Shown here: positions 11,525 to 19,636 of the stretch, one piece after another
Layout: the number at the start of each line of letters is the position of its first letter
Numbering within the stretch: position 1 is the first letter of the stretch
NCBI GenBank assembly: GCA_947623225.1
Contig: CANQGO010000009.1
Location: 1 to 61,774 of the forward strand
Direction of reading: 5' to 3'
Source: an uncultured Clostridia bacterium
Lineage (GTDB): Bacteria; Bacillota; Clostridia; Christensenellales; CAG-314
Length of the DNA stretch: 61,774 bases
Translations under genes and position numbers: made by a program
The notes under the pieces: model-generated
Databases searched by the model: none
What the model saw: only the letters and a program-made list of their open reading frames with translations
Told to the model about the DNA's origin: nothing

Positions 11525-13213
11525 TCAGAAACGTCTGTGTCTGCCTCTGGGATGGAACGTATAGCGGTACTTGGCGTCCAACGTATTCAACTCGCACTCA
11601 TAGTCGGACGAGTCGAAGGGACGCTCGCAGCGAAACTCTGCGCACTTATACGACCGCTCCATTCTGGACAGCAGCACATATCCGCAGCGCGCCTCCGTCA
11701 CGACGCATTCTCCTTCCGCCAGCGTAGCCAGCGTGCTTTTGGGCATACGGGGTACGGGTTCCAGCATGAAGGCTTCTATCTTGTCCGTGCTGCCGCACAA
11801 CGCGCTCTTCGGGGATATGCGCGTGTACTCTCCGCACTCACGGGAAAATTCCTCCAGCGTCTCGGGATTGTTGCTGCCCAGGAATATGTGCATATTCAGG
11901 TTATCTCGTATTATCTTGGCGGTTTTCTCGCCGTATACATTGTCCAACTGCGCATAACTCTGCAGTACCAGCATGAAGAAAATATTTCTGCTGCGGCATG
12001 CGGATATGACTACGTCCGCGTCGGGGAAGGGCGGCAAATTGCCGAACTCGTCCAGCAGGAAGTAGAAGGGCGTATCCAACTTGCCCTCGGGCTGCGCATT
12101 GGCATGGCGGATAAGGAAATTGTACAAGCACTGCAAGAGAGTGGATATGACCTTGTAGTGCGTTTTCAACTCATCCTGATAGGATATGAACAGTGCCACC
12201 GGCTTGTCGTCGCGCACCAGCTCTTCCAACTCGAAACTATTGGCTGCGGTGATCAGACGTACCGCACTGGAGCGGTAGGGCGCGAGGGCGGTATTCAGTT
12301 CGGATATGATACAGCCGCGCGTGACTCTGCCCAGGCTCAGTATGCAGTTGTTGGCAAATCTGAGCGCGAGGGAGTCGGGCGAGCGTCCCGTGAAGAAGCC
12401 GCCGTCGTCGAAGCGGTCGTCGCCGTTGGACATGGAGTCGAATATGGTTATGAGCGTATTGAAGGAGAAGTTGTCCCTCGTGATGGGCACCACGTTCTCG
12501 TCCGTCGGGTGCGTGTCCTCCAACATTCCCCATATGCCGGCTTTGAGCATCAGTCTCGCGCTCTCCGGCCAATAGGCTTCCTTGGACAGGTCGTTGGACA
12601 CCATCTTCACCGCCAGTTCGTCTACGCTGTTTTGCACGTCCTCCAAGGCTACCGCCTTGGCGCGCTCCACCGCCAGATCCAACTCCCGCTGATCGTCGTA
12701 GATCCTGCCCATGAATTTGCTGCGCACTCCCTCCGGCGTATCCACCGCTTCCACCTTGTCTTCCAGAGTCAACGCCGCCGTATATGCGTCGTATATGTCC
12801 GTCAGGGGGTTCCACTTCTCCGAGTGCAGGGGATTGCGGAAGTTGATACAGTACACCCTGTAGCCGCGCTCCGCCAACGCGTAGTAGTGCTTGCGCAGCA
12901 ACTCGCCCTTCGGGTCGGCTATGACCATGGAGCGCGGACGTTTCATATGGGAAAACGTACGTATCACCGGGTCCACTATGCCCGTCGTCTTGCCCATGCC
13001 GGTGGCGGCTATGACGCATACGTGCGTGTCGCCGTTGGTGTACGCCTGCTGCAGCTGCCCGTCCTTGTAGAAGCAGGCTTTGGGAAAGCCCGTCTGCTCC
13101 GTCTCGCTCAGTTTACTGTAGGGCACGAGGGGCACATTGGTACCGTCTATCTCCCGATAGTCTATCAGTTCCGTATTTTCGTATCCGCGTATAAGTTCTT
13201 TCTCTAATATCAT
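11525..13213 (-). CDS. VirD4/TraG-like coupling-protein ATPase, no membrane anchor
   Basis: A 562-residue P-loop ATPase of the type IV coupling protein group. Walker A is AATGMGKTTG (about residues 69-78), followed by IADPKGELL, Walker B LLDEFGNLPP (about 386-395) and the arginine-finger-region motif FLGSNNPET. Type IV coupling proteins normally have N-terminal transmembrane helices; none is visible here, so it should be soluble. No relaxase, VirB4 or channel gene is nearby. The ATG overlaps the upstream stop (ATGA), and an acidic FtsK-gamma-like gene follows. The substrate is unknown; it could be a chromosomal DNA or protein translocase rather than a conjugation factor. Confidence 0.88.
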   Translation of the reverse strand: MILEKELIRGYENTELIDYREIDGTNVPLVPYSKLSETEQTGFPKACFYKDGQLQQAYTNGDTHVCVIAATGMGKTTGIVDPVIRTFSHMKRPRSMVIADPKGELLRKHYYALAERGYRVYCINFRNPLHSEKWNPLTDIYDAYTAALTLEDKVEAVDTPEGVRSKFMGRIYDDQRELDLAVERAKAVALEDVQNSVDELAVKMVSNDLSKEAYWPESARLMLKAGIWGMLEDTHPTDENVVPITRDNFSFNTLITIFDSMSNGDDRFDDGGFFTGRSPDSLALRFANNCILSLGRVTRGCIISELNTALAPYRSSAVRLITAANSFELEELVRDDKPVALFISYQDELKTHYKVISTLLQCLYNFLIRHANAQPEGKLDTPFYFLLDEFGNLPPFPDADVVISACRSRNIFFMLVLQSYAQLDNVYGEKTAKIIRDNLNMHIFLGSNNPETLEEFSRECGEYTRISPKSALCGSTDKIEAFMLEPVPRMPKSTLATLAEGECVVTEARCGYVLLSRMERSYKCAEFRCERPFDSSDYECELNTLDAKYRYTFHPRGRHRRF

Positions 13214-14787
13214 TGCTTGTACCCTCCGAATCCGAAATTATTCTCCGACTTGTCCCTGCCGTACTCATCGGTGAGCACTTTCAGCAAGTCGGCAGACGGC
13301 TGTTCGCCGTCGGGAGTGGAACGGAACAGTTTTTCCGTGATCTTTCTCGCCGTAGTCAGGGGATAGCGCACCAGCGTGCGTACCGTCTTCTCCGACAGCG
13401 GCTGTATGTCGCTGCGACGCAGTTCCTCGCGCAGTTCCTCTTCCGCCTCGCGGATGAAGGTCATCTTCTCCTCGTCCGTCATGGCGTCGAGGTATATCTT
13501 CGCCTCATCCGGTACGTAGCGAGCCGAGTGCGAGTCGCACAGACAGTACACCAGCACGTCGGACATGTCCAGCGTGACAGCAGGTCTGCGCAGAACGTAA
13601 TTGTTCTTGTTGGCGAGGAATTCGTTCACGTTGTGCAGTACCTCCTCGGACACCTTGCCGTCCAGGCGCAGTATGAGCACGTTGCATACGCCGTTGATAC
13701 AGCTGCGCAAAAATACATTGCTCACGGTGCGTTCGAAGTCGGGCTGATGCAGGTGCTCGACGTTGATGGTCTCCACGTGCTCGTGTCCCATACTTCTGTG
13801 CGCGCATACCAGCATGTCCTCCGCCTTGTCCAGCACGTCCTCGTCATCGCAGACGAAGCCGACGGTGGACTGCTTGCGGTGTATGTACATGTCCGCCGCG
13901 CGGCGGAACTGCTCTGCTCGGAAGCCCGAGGCGGTCTTTGCAAGCAACGTCGGCGCGGAAGTGGCATAGTGCGTGTCCGTAGGCAGCAACGCCAACTCCT
14001 CCTCCGAGTACTCCTTGCGCAGTACGAGTTTTTCTCTGTCGCTGTCGGATAGGTTGCGCGTGTATATTATATTGTAATACAGCGGGCTGACCCTTCCGAA
14101 CTCTATCTTGTCCGACTTGACGGCTTCTATGAGCAGATAGGCATTTTGCGCGTAGCGAGCGCGCTTGCGCGCGGCGTACGGCTCGGGATAGGGATATCCG
14201 TAGTAGTCGCAGGCGCACAGCAGCGTGGCGACGTAGTCGGGTGCACCGCTTGCAAACTCGGGCGTACGTACGCAGTACAACAGCGACGTGTAGTCCATCC
14301 AGGACGCCGCCGCATGCAGCCACTTCTGCCCGTCGTGGCTCGCGTTGGGCAATATGCCCTCCGCCAGCAGCAGTCCGCCTATACGCAGCGCGTCCACTAT
14401 CCCGTCCTCCGCCGCGCCGTACAGGTTCTTCCACAACTGCATCACCGTCATGCTGGGAGAAGCGAGCAGGTTTTCCGACATTAGCTTGCGTATTGCGTTG
14501 ACCTTGATGGCTATCATCTGCTGCTGCAGTTCCGTCAAGGGGTTTTCCTGCCGCCGTATACGCAGTACCTCGCAGGAGCGGTAATACAAGTTGCAGTCGT
14601 GTTCGTTGGTGAGTTCCGCCAACTCGGGTGCGCTGCACATGTCTCTGAAGCGGCACGCCTGCTCGTCGGACACACCGTATATGCGCAGGAACAATTCCAG
14701 TATGCGCTTATCATCGGCAGAGCCGCCTACGGCAAGACATGTCTTGAAGTAATCGGTCAACATTATTTCATATACTGATTCCAACAT
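13210..14787 (-). CDS. Protein of unknown function in the clpP-virD4 operon, possibly a degenerate AAA+ protein
   Basis: A 525-residue protein I do not recognise. The N-terminal half is helical and resembles an alpha-helical repeat or scaffold. The C-terminal part (about 330-500) has a strand/helix pattern reminiscent of an AAA+ module. It includes NVLILRLDG, DVLVYCLCD and a lid-like helical end (TVRTLVRYPLTTARK), but there is no Walker A P-loop. The start chosen is the ATG at 14787, 6 nt after an AAGGAGG site embedded in the clpP 3' end; a TTG two codons earlier is also in frame. The gap to clpP is 2 nt, and it overlaps the VirD4-like gene by ATGA. Confidence 0.6.
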   Translation of the reverse strand: MLESVYEIMLTDYFKTCLAVGGSADDKRILELFLRIYGVSDEQACRFRDMCSAPELAELTNEHDCNLYYRSCEVLRIRRQENPLTELQQQMIAIKVNAIRKLMSENLLASPSMTVMQLWKNLYGAAEDGIVDALRIGGLLLAEGILPNASHDGQKWLHAAASWMDYTSLLYCVRTPEFASGAPDYVATLLCACDYYGYPYPEPYAARKRARYAQNAYLLIEAVKSDKIEFGRVSPLYYNIIYTRNLSDSDREKLVLRKEYSEEELALLPTDTHYATSAPTLLAKTASGFRAEQFRRAADMYIHRKQSTVGFVCDDEDVLDKAEDMLVCAHRSMGHEHVETINVEHLHQPDFERTVSNVFLRSCINGVCNVLILRLDGKVSEEVLHNVNEFLANKNNYVLRRPAVTLDMSDVLVYCLCDSHSARYVPDEAKIYLDAMTDEEKMTFIREAEEELREELRRSDIQPLSEKTVRTLVRYPLTTARKITEKLFRSTPDGEQPSADLLKVLTDEYGRDKSENNFGFGGYKQ

Positions 14788-14789
14788 GA

Positions 14790-15353
14790 TCAACCTCCTT
14801 TTGCTTTGTTTCTCGTGGGTATCACGTCGTCTATGAGTCCATACGCCTTGGCCTCCGCCGCGTCCATGATCTTGTCACGGTCGGTGTCCTGGCTTATTTC
14901 CTCTATAGACTTGCCCGTGTTCTCCGCCAGTACGGTATTCAGTCTTCTGCGAATACGCTCTATGTGATTGGCGGCGATTATTATGTCGCTCGCCTGTCCG
15001 CTCGCCCCGCCGAGAGGTTGATGGATGAGTATTTCGCAGTTTTCCGTGGCGCGACGGTATCCCTTGCTGCCTGCCGAGAGCAAAAATGCTCCCATGCTGG
15101 CTGCCATACCGATGCCTACGGTGACTATACGCGCCTTGACGAAGTTCATCGTGTCATATATTGCCAGCCCCGCGCTTACACTGCCGCCGGGACAGTCTAT
15201 GATCTGTACGGTGATCTCGTCGACGCCTTTGTTGTCCAGGTATTGCAGTTGGGATATGACCAACTCCGCCTTCTGCGAGTCTATCTCGCCGACGACGTTG
15301 ATGGTATTGTGCTGCAATGAGTAATCATACGAAAAAGTCTCGTTTTTAGCCAT
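14790..15353 (-). CDS. ClpP-family serine protease
   Basis: A 187-residue self-compartmentalising protease subunit. The triad is present with canonical spacing: Ser86 in GMAASMGAFLL, His111 in LIHQPLGG (25 apart), Asp160 in DTDRDKIMDA (49 apart). The oxyanion loop CPGGSV is also present. The N-terminus (MAKNETFSYDYSLQHNTIN) lacks the usual MIPxVxExTxRGERxYDIYSRLLK axial-loop sequence that helps docking to ClpX/ClpA, so the partner may differ. No tig, clpX or lon is adjacent, unlike the housekeeping locus. It is the first gene of a four-gene operon, with a GGAGG site and its own promoter. This is probably an additional paralogue; I leave the symbol blank. Confidence 0.92.
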   Translation of the reverse strand: MAKNETFSYDYSLQHNTINVVGEIDSQKAELVISQLQYLDNKGVDEITVQIIDCPGGSVSAGLAIYDTMNFVKARIVTVGIGMAASMGAFLLSAGSKGYRRATENCEILIHQPLGGASGQASDIIIAANHIERIRRRLNTVLAENTGKSIEEISQDTDRDKIMDAAEAKAYGLIDDVIPTRNKAKGG

Positions 15354-15436
15354 AGTTACCTCCTTTATGCGGGGAGCGGCTCTGTATGCTTGTATGGTTT
15401 TGAGCCTGACCTCCCTTCTATTTGTTTTGTATTACA

Positions 15437-15465
15437 ATTGTATACCCTTTTGGGGCATATGTCGA
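15437..15465 (-). promoter_or_regulatory. Promoter of the clpP-virD4 operon
   Basis: TCGACA (15460-15465), 17 bp, TACAAT (15437-15442) on the minus strand, giving a leader of about 78 nt before clpP. Confidence 0.6.
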
Positions 15466-15501
15466 CGTACTTTCCGCCCTCTTCGGACATGATCTTGCAC
15501 A

Positions 15502-15534
15502 AAAATAAAGGAACCTTGTATCCGATACAAGATT
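15502..15534 (-). terminator. Terminator of the HTH regulator gene
   Basis: On the minus strand a 10-bp stem (one G-U pair) around a CGG loop, arms near 15525-15534 and 15512-15521, followed by a U-rich CCTTTATTTTTG tract. It isolates the HTH gene from the clpP operon. Confidence 0.7.
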
Positions 15535-15559
15535 CCGTGCGCGCTTGGATATCCCTCGC

Positions 15560-15895
15560 TCACTTGACGTACACAAGTATGTCGTCCAGACTCACGTGGG
15601 CTATCTGACAGTAAAAAAGCAGATCTTCTATACCTATCTCCGTTCTGCCCGATTCCCAATTGTTGATGACGCTGTCGGATACGCCGAATACCTGCGCCAA
15701 CTCGGGACGGCTTATGCTCCTGTCCATATACATATCGTCACACTCGTCACAGGACGGAGCCGCACTCTCGCACTTATCCGTACCCGCACGCAGGACGCTG
15801 CATACATATCGCCTCAGCAGAGCGTTGTCGCTGCGCAAACGGAACAACTTGTTTCCCGTTGCTTGCCAATCTATGAACTTTCGAATTACTTTCAT
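15560..15895 (-). CDS. Small XRE-type helix-turn-helix regulator, leaderless
   Basis: A 111-residue protein with a basic N-terminal half and a C-terminal HTH (ELAQVFGVSDSVINNWESGR), typical of Cro/CI-type DNA binding but placed at the C-terminal end. The ATG at 15895 lies only 7 nt after a TATACT -10 box with a 17-bp-spaced TTGAGC, so transcription should begin at or next to the A of the ATG and no Shine-Dalgarno can be present. A TTG at 15958 in the same frame lies upstream of this promoter. Four cysteines (one in the N-terminal half, two in CDEC, one late) could bind metal; this is speculative. The target is unknown. Confidence 0.72.
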   Translation of the reverse strand: MKVIRKFIDWQATGNKLFRLRSDNALLRRYVCSVLRAGTDKCESAAPSCDECDDMYMDRSISRPELAQVFGVSDSVINNWESGRTEIGIEDLLFYCQIAHVSLDDILVYVK

Positions 15896-15902
15896 AATGC
15901 AT

Positions 15903-15931
15903 AGTATACCATCATTTCCGCATTTGCTCAA
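15903..15931 (-). promoter_or_regulatory. Promoter producing a leaderless mRNA for the HTH gene
   Basis: TTGAGC (15926-15931), 17 bp, TATACT (15903-15908) on the minus strand. The expected start site coincides with the ATG at 15895. Confidence 0.7.
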
Positions 15932-15984
15932 CTGTTTTCTTCCATTTTGCGCTGACAATTTTGTTCTGCAGGGTCACAGACAAC

Positions 15985-16017
15985 GAAAAAGAAGGGTCGG
16001 TCTCCCGATCCTTCTTT
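15985..16017 (-). terminator. Terminator at the end of the amylolytic cluster
   Basis: A 12-bp stem (15989-16000 with 16005-16016, one mismatch) with a short loop and a T-run on the minus strand, 24 nt after the lipoprotein stop. Confidence 0.85.
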
Positions 16018-16040
16018 GATTGGCTTGCAGCCGTCATTGC

Positions 16041-16781
16041 TCACAGGTAGGTGTATGTCGGCGTAGTCTCGCTGGTCAGCACGTAGTCCGACTTGGTGGC
16101 GACGTAGCGTTCCTTGTTGTATACCAGCAGCCCCAGGTCGTTTATCTTGGTGGTCTGGTACAGCTGCACGTCCTCCATATCGTAGTACTCCTTGATGAGC
16201 ATGCCCTCGTCGAATACGCACAGCCCGTTCTCGGCGTCCACATAGAATGACTCCGCAGGAAAGCGGAATATCCGCAGCATGAACAAGTCGCCGTAGTACA
16301 ACCCCTCGTCATAGACTTCGTTGTCCGTGTAGATGATGGTCGCCAGCAGGTTCTGCGCGTCCTCCGCCTTCATGGTCTCGGTAGTCACCGTCGGCTTGTC
16401 GCTGCCTACGGGCATCTTCTCCACCGTGTAGAGATATTCGCCCTCGGACTTGACAAGCGTGGCGTGCATCTCGGTGATATTTTCCTCCTCTATGCACTCC
16501 CCCTCGTATACCGAGCGGATGGTCAACTTCAGGTCGTCCGCGTTGCTCTTGTCCAGGTACACCTCCGAGCGGAAGGTGCCCTTGACCGCGTCCTGCTTGT
16601 CCGACAGCGTGCGCACCTCCGTGTACGAGGCGGTAGCGATACGCTCATACGCCTTCTCGGCGGTCATTCCGTTGTTCAGAAACTCCCTCACCGCCGGGTC
16701 GGGCGTATACTCGCGCTCACAACCCGCCAGCATACACAGCGTGAGCAACACCAAAAATATAGTTGCAATGGCTTTTCTCAT
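16041..16781 (-). CDS. Lipoprotein of unknown function at the end of the amylolytic operon
   Basis: A 246-residue protein with a lipoprotein signal peptide (hydrophobic core, lipobox LAGC, mature start at Cys). The mature part is acidic and beta-rich, with no motif I recognise. The start is the ATG at 16781, 5 nt after the pullulanase stop; a TTG at 16790 overlaps that stop, and neither has a good ribosome site, so translation is probably coupled. Position in the operon suggests a surface role in alpha-glucan use, but this is inference only. Confidence 0.75.
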   Translation of the reverse strand: MRKAIATIFLVLLTLCMLAGCEREYTPDPAVREFLNNGMTAEKAYERIATASYTEVRTLSDKQDAVKGTFRSEVYLDKSNADDLKLTIRSVYEGECIEEENITEMHATLVKSEGEYLYTVEKMPVGSDKPTVTTETMKAEDAQNLLATIIYTDNEVYDEGLYYGDLFMLRIFRFPAESFYVDAENGLCVFDEGMLIKEYYDMEDVQLYQTTKINDLGLLVYNKERYVATKSDYVLTSETTPTYTYL

Positions 16782-16786
16782 CTCGA

Positions 16787-19555
16787 TCAAGCGTTTTTAC
16801 TCGCTATCAATACCTGACGTTGCAATATATTCGTCTGCGCGGTCAGTGCCGTATCTGCGCCGTATACGCCCAACGTATCCAGATATACGCTGTAGCCTGC
16901 CAGATCTGCGGTGGTCACGGTGCGGTTGAGTCCGGTCGCACTGTCTGCGCCCGACACACCGTTGGCGAGATACACCTTCCACACGCTGCCGTCCTTGGCA
17001 TTGATGGTCACGGAGATCGCTTTGCCGCCATTCAGAGCGATCACGGTGTACTTCGACGATACGTCCGCATTTGTCTCTATGCCGAAGTCCTTGACGAACT
17101 TCTGCTTGAAGTCTATCAACTTGACATACGTATCGAATACGTCTTTGTGCGCCACCTTACGCGAATAGTCCAGTTCGTTTATCTTGTATGTGGCATTGTA
17201 ACTGTTGTGTACTTGTTCGCCCGTAGCACCGAGTTCCTGCTTGCTGCGCATCATCTCTTCGCCTGCCAGCATGAAGTCGATACCGTTGGAGGTGAATACG
17301 ACCGAGTTGGCGAGCAGACATACCTCGCGGATCTTGTCTGTATCACGCGGTTCTCTGAACTGTCCCGTAGCGCGCATGCGGTCCAACAGGGTGTAGTTGT
17401 CGTGGCAAGTCACATAGTTGACCGTCTTGGCAAGGTCGTTTATAAGTTTGCCGCCGCCCAGGTCCGTGAATCCTTTCATTCCATTCACGATGGCAGTGGA
17501 CTCGGTATCCGAGCCGCCGTCCACCCAGCCGAGCGCATTGGCATTGTTCATGCCGCCCTTGATGAGCGCGTCGCGCATCTTGTCGCTGAATTGAGCAAAG
17601 CCTTCATACTTGTTGCCGTTGGTCTGTATCGCCATCTCCGCGTCGGTAGCCGTCGTCATATCCCACGGCTCGCCGTATACGATGATATTCGGATTGATCT
17701 TCTTGAGCGCGGCGGTGAGTTCGTTCATGGTCTGCAGATCGTGCAAGCCCATCAGGTCGAAACGGAATCCGCCCAGCTTGTACTCCTTTGCCCAGAAGCA
17801 TACGGAGTCTATCATGAACTTGCGGAACATATAGTGATCGCTTGCCGTATCGTTGCCGCAGCCGGAGCCGGAGGACAGCTCGCCGTTGTCATTGTAACGG
17901 AAGAAGTATCCCGGGCACAGCACGTCGAAGTTGGAACCGATAGCCGCACTTACATGGTTGAACACCACGTCCATGATGATATTGATACCCGCTGCGTTGT
18001 AGGCCTGCACTACTTGCTTGAATTCTCTTATACGCGCATATCCGTCGGTAGGATCAGAGGAGTATGCGCCTTCCAGCACGTTGTAGTTGAGAGGATTGTA
18101 TCCCCAGTTAAACGATACGTTGGCTTCGTCATTGTCCTGGTCGAAGATGGGTACAAATTGCACCGCATTCACGCCCAGTTCCTTGATATGGTCGAAGCCC
18201 GTCGAGACGGTCGTTCCCGTCGCGCTGTCCGTGTACTTGGTACCCGTCTCTATGAGACCGAGGAATTTCTTGGCATTGGCAGGTGTGCCGCCCCAGGTGG
18301 AGGAGGAAGTCACGTCGGCGACGTGCGTCTCCCAGACGGTCAGTTCGTTGGGTTTGTACGCGATCGGAGTTACATTGGCCCAGCCTTCCGGATCGGTCTC
18401 GTCGAACTTGACTATCTGTCCGCGCTTGCCGCTCAGCCCCGCGCTCTTGGCATACGGGTCTACTATCTCCTTTCCTGCGGGATAGGTGCTGTTGTACACG
18501 GTGTACGTGTAGTACTTGGCAGCCAGATCGCCCTCTACCGTCACGGACCATACGCCCTTGTCGCCCTTGGTCATCTCCGCAGTCTTTTCCACCGCTCCGC
18601 CGTTGCCCTTGGCGTACAGATTCAGCACTATTTTCGTGGATAAGGGGGACCACACCCTGAACTCGGTAGAGTTCTGCGTGTACAGTGCGCCCAATTCGCC
18701 GTCATAGTTGTACAGCGAGCCGAAGGACTCTCCGCCTATCATCGCGATAGTGGATATTTCCGTCTTCTCGCTCTTGTAGCCATCCGCAAACGTCACTTCT
18801 ATCGAATAAGTCTTGCCGAAGTCTACCGACCAGTTGTCGGGCAATGTGCATACGCCCTTCGCGGTCGTCTGCTCGGGTTTGTTCTCCGCCAGCACGTCGC
18901 TGCCTTCGTATATGGTGACCTTTTTCAGCGGTGACGCCGCTTCTATCTGTATTTGTCTGTCGGGTACGAATTTTGCACTCAGACCGTGTTGGAAACTATC
19001 TGTAAAATTGTACACGTCTGCCACTCCCTGTTTGATATAGATATGATAGTAGTTGTTGACGTCCTTTTCTCCAAATCCACCATATCTGTCCCCGCCGAAG
19101 TCGTCTTTCGTCCAGTTCTGCATACGGGGGATCATACCCAGTTGCTCGGTAGCCACGTCGAGGTTGCCCGTACCGCCCTGCTGCGAGGACAATTCCTTCA
19201 ATGTATACAGAGCCACGATGCCCCAGTCGTCTTTGTAGTTGAATTTCCAACCGAAGTTGCCGTTGTCGGAGTCGGAGTCGTTGGAGCCTACAGAGCCGCT
19301 ATTGGTCCACAACCACAGCTGCCAACCGGTGTAGCTGTTGGCCTTGAGACGCTGATAGTGTATCTGCACCGAAGGCTCGGCAGCAGCCCCCTCGGGTACA
19401 GTGGGCAGATTCACGCTTTCCGTGCTCTCCGCGGCGGCAGAGACTTCGTACTCCTCCCACTCGAAGGTGCCTTTGCCCTTCTTGCACGCCGTCAGCGCGA
19501 GGCTCAGCACAAATACCATGCACAGAGCCAAAATGATATATAATTTTTTCTTCAT
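16787..19555 (-). CDS. Type I pullulanase (GH13), lipoprotein
   Basis: A 922-residue debranching enzyme for alpha-1,6 bonds in pullulan, amylopectin or limit dextrins. The lipobox ALTAC follows a short signal peptide, so it is anchored outside the membrane. A carbohydrate-binding-like N-terminal region resembling CBM41 (about 60-190) precedes a CBM48-like segment (FRVWSPLSTKIVLNLYA). The GH13 barrel follows: pullulanase signature FNWGYNPLNYN, region I DVVFNH, II GFRFDLMG (nucleophile Asp), III YGEPW (acid Glu), IV VTCHDN. It follows the transporter ATPase after an 81-nt gap containing a perfect hairpin. Confidence 0.93.
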   Translation of the reverse strand: MKKKLYIILALCMVFVLSLALTACKKGKGTFEWEEYEVSAAAESTESVNLPTVPEGAAAEPSVQIHYQRLKANSYTGWQLWLWTNSGSVGSNDSDSDNGNFGWKFNYKDDWGIVALYTLKELSSQQGGTGNLDVATEQLGMIPRMQNWTKDDFGGDRYGGFGEKDVNNYYHIYIKQGVADVYNFTDSFQHGLSAKFVPDRQIQIEAASPLKKVTIYEGSDVLAENKPEQTTAKGVCTLPDNWSVDFGKTYSIEVTFADGYKSEKTEISTIAMIGGESFGSLYNYDGELGALYTQNSTEFRVWSPLSTKIVLNLYAKGNGGAVEKTAEMTKGDKGVWSVTVEGDLAAKYYTYTVYNSTYPAGKEIVDPYAKSAGLSGKRGQIVKFDETDPEGWANVTPIAYKPNELTVWETHVADVTSSSTWGGTPANAKKFLGLIETGTKYTDSATGTTVSTGFDHIKELGVNAVQFVPIFDQDNDEANVSFNWGYNPLNYNVLEGAYSSDPTDGYARIREFKQVVQAYNAAGINIIMDVVFNHVSAAIGSNFDVLCPGYFFRYNDNGELSSGSGCGNDTASDHYMFRKFMIDSVCFWAKEYKLGGFRFDLMGLHDLQTMNELTAALKKINPNIIVYGEPWDMTTATDAEMAIQTNGNKYEGFAQFSDKMRDALIKGGMNNANALGWVDGGSDTESTAIVNGMKGFTDLGGGKLINDLAKTVNYVTCHDNYTLLDRMRATGQFREPRDTDKIREVCLLANSVVFTSNGIDFMLAGEEMMRSKQELGATGEQVHNSYNATYKINELDYSRKVAHKDVFDTYVKLIDFKQKFVKDFGIETNADVSSKYTVIALNGGKAISVTINAKDGSVWKVYLANGVSGADSATGLNRTVTTADLAGYSVYLDTLGVYGADTALTAQTNILQRQVLIASKNA

Positions 19556-19583
19556 AAATACCTCTTTTTTGTTTTTTCACAGT

Positions 19584-19610
19584 ATAACCACCGAGAGTAT
19601 CGGTGGTTAT
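19584..19610 (-). repeat. Perfect intergenic hairpin between transporter ATPase and pullulanase genes
   Basis: An 11-bp perfect stem (19584-19594 with 19600-19610) with a 5-nt loop, not followed by a T-run on the minus strand. It looks like a processing or stability element rather than a terminator. Confidence 0.75.
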
Positions 19611-19636
19611 CTGCATTCAGATCACTTTCGGCCGTA

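Noticed and set aside
11525-13213. Part of an integrative conjugative element
   Set aside because: No relaxase, VirB4, integrase or excisionase is adjacent, composition matches the backbone, and neighbours are housekeeping genes; kept as a chromosomal system instead.
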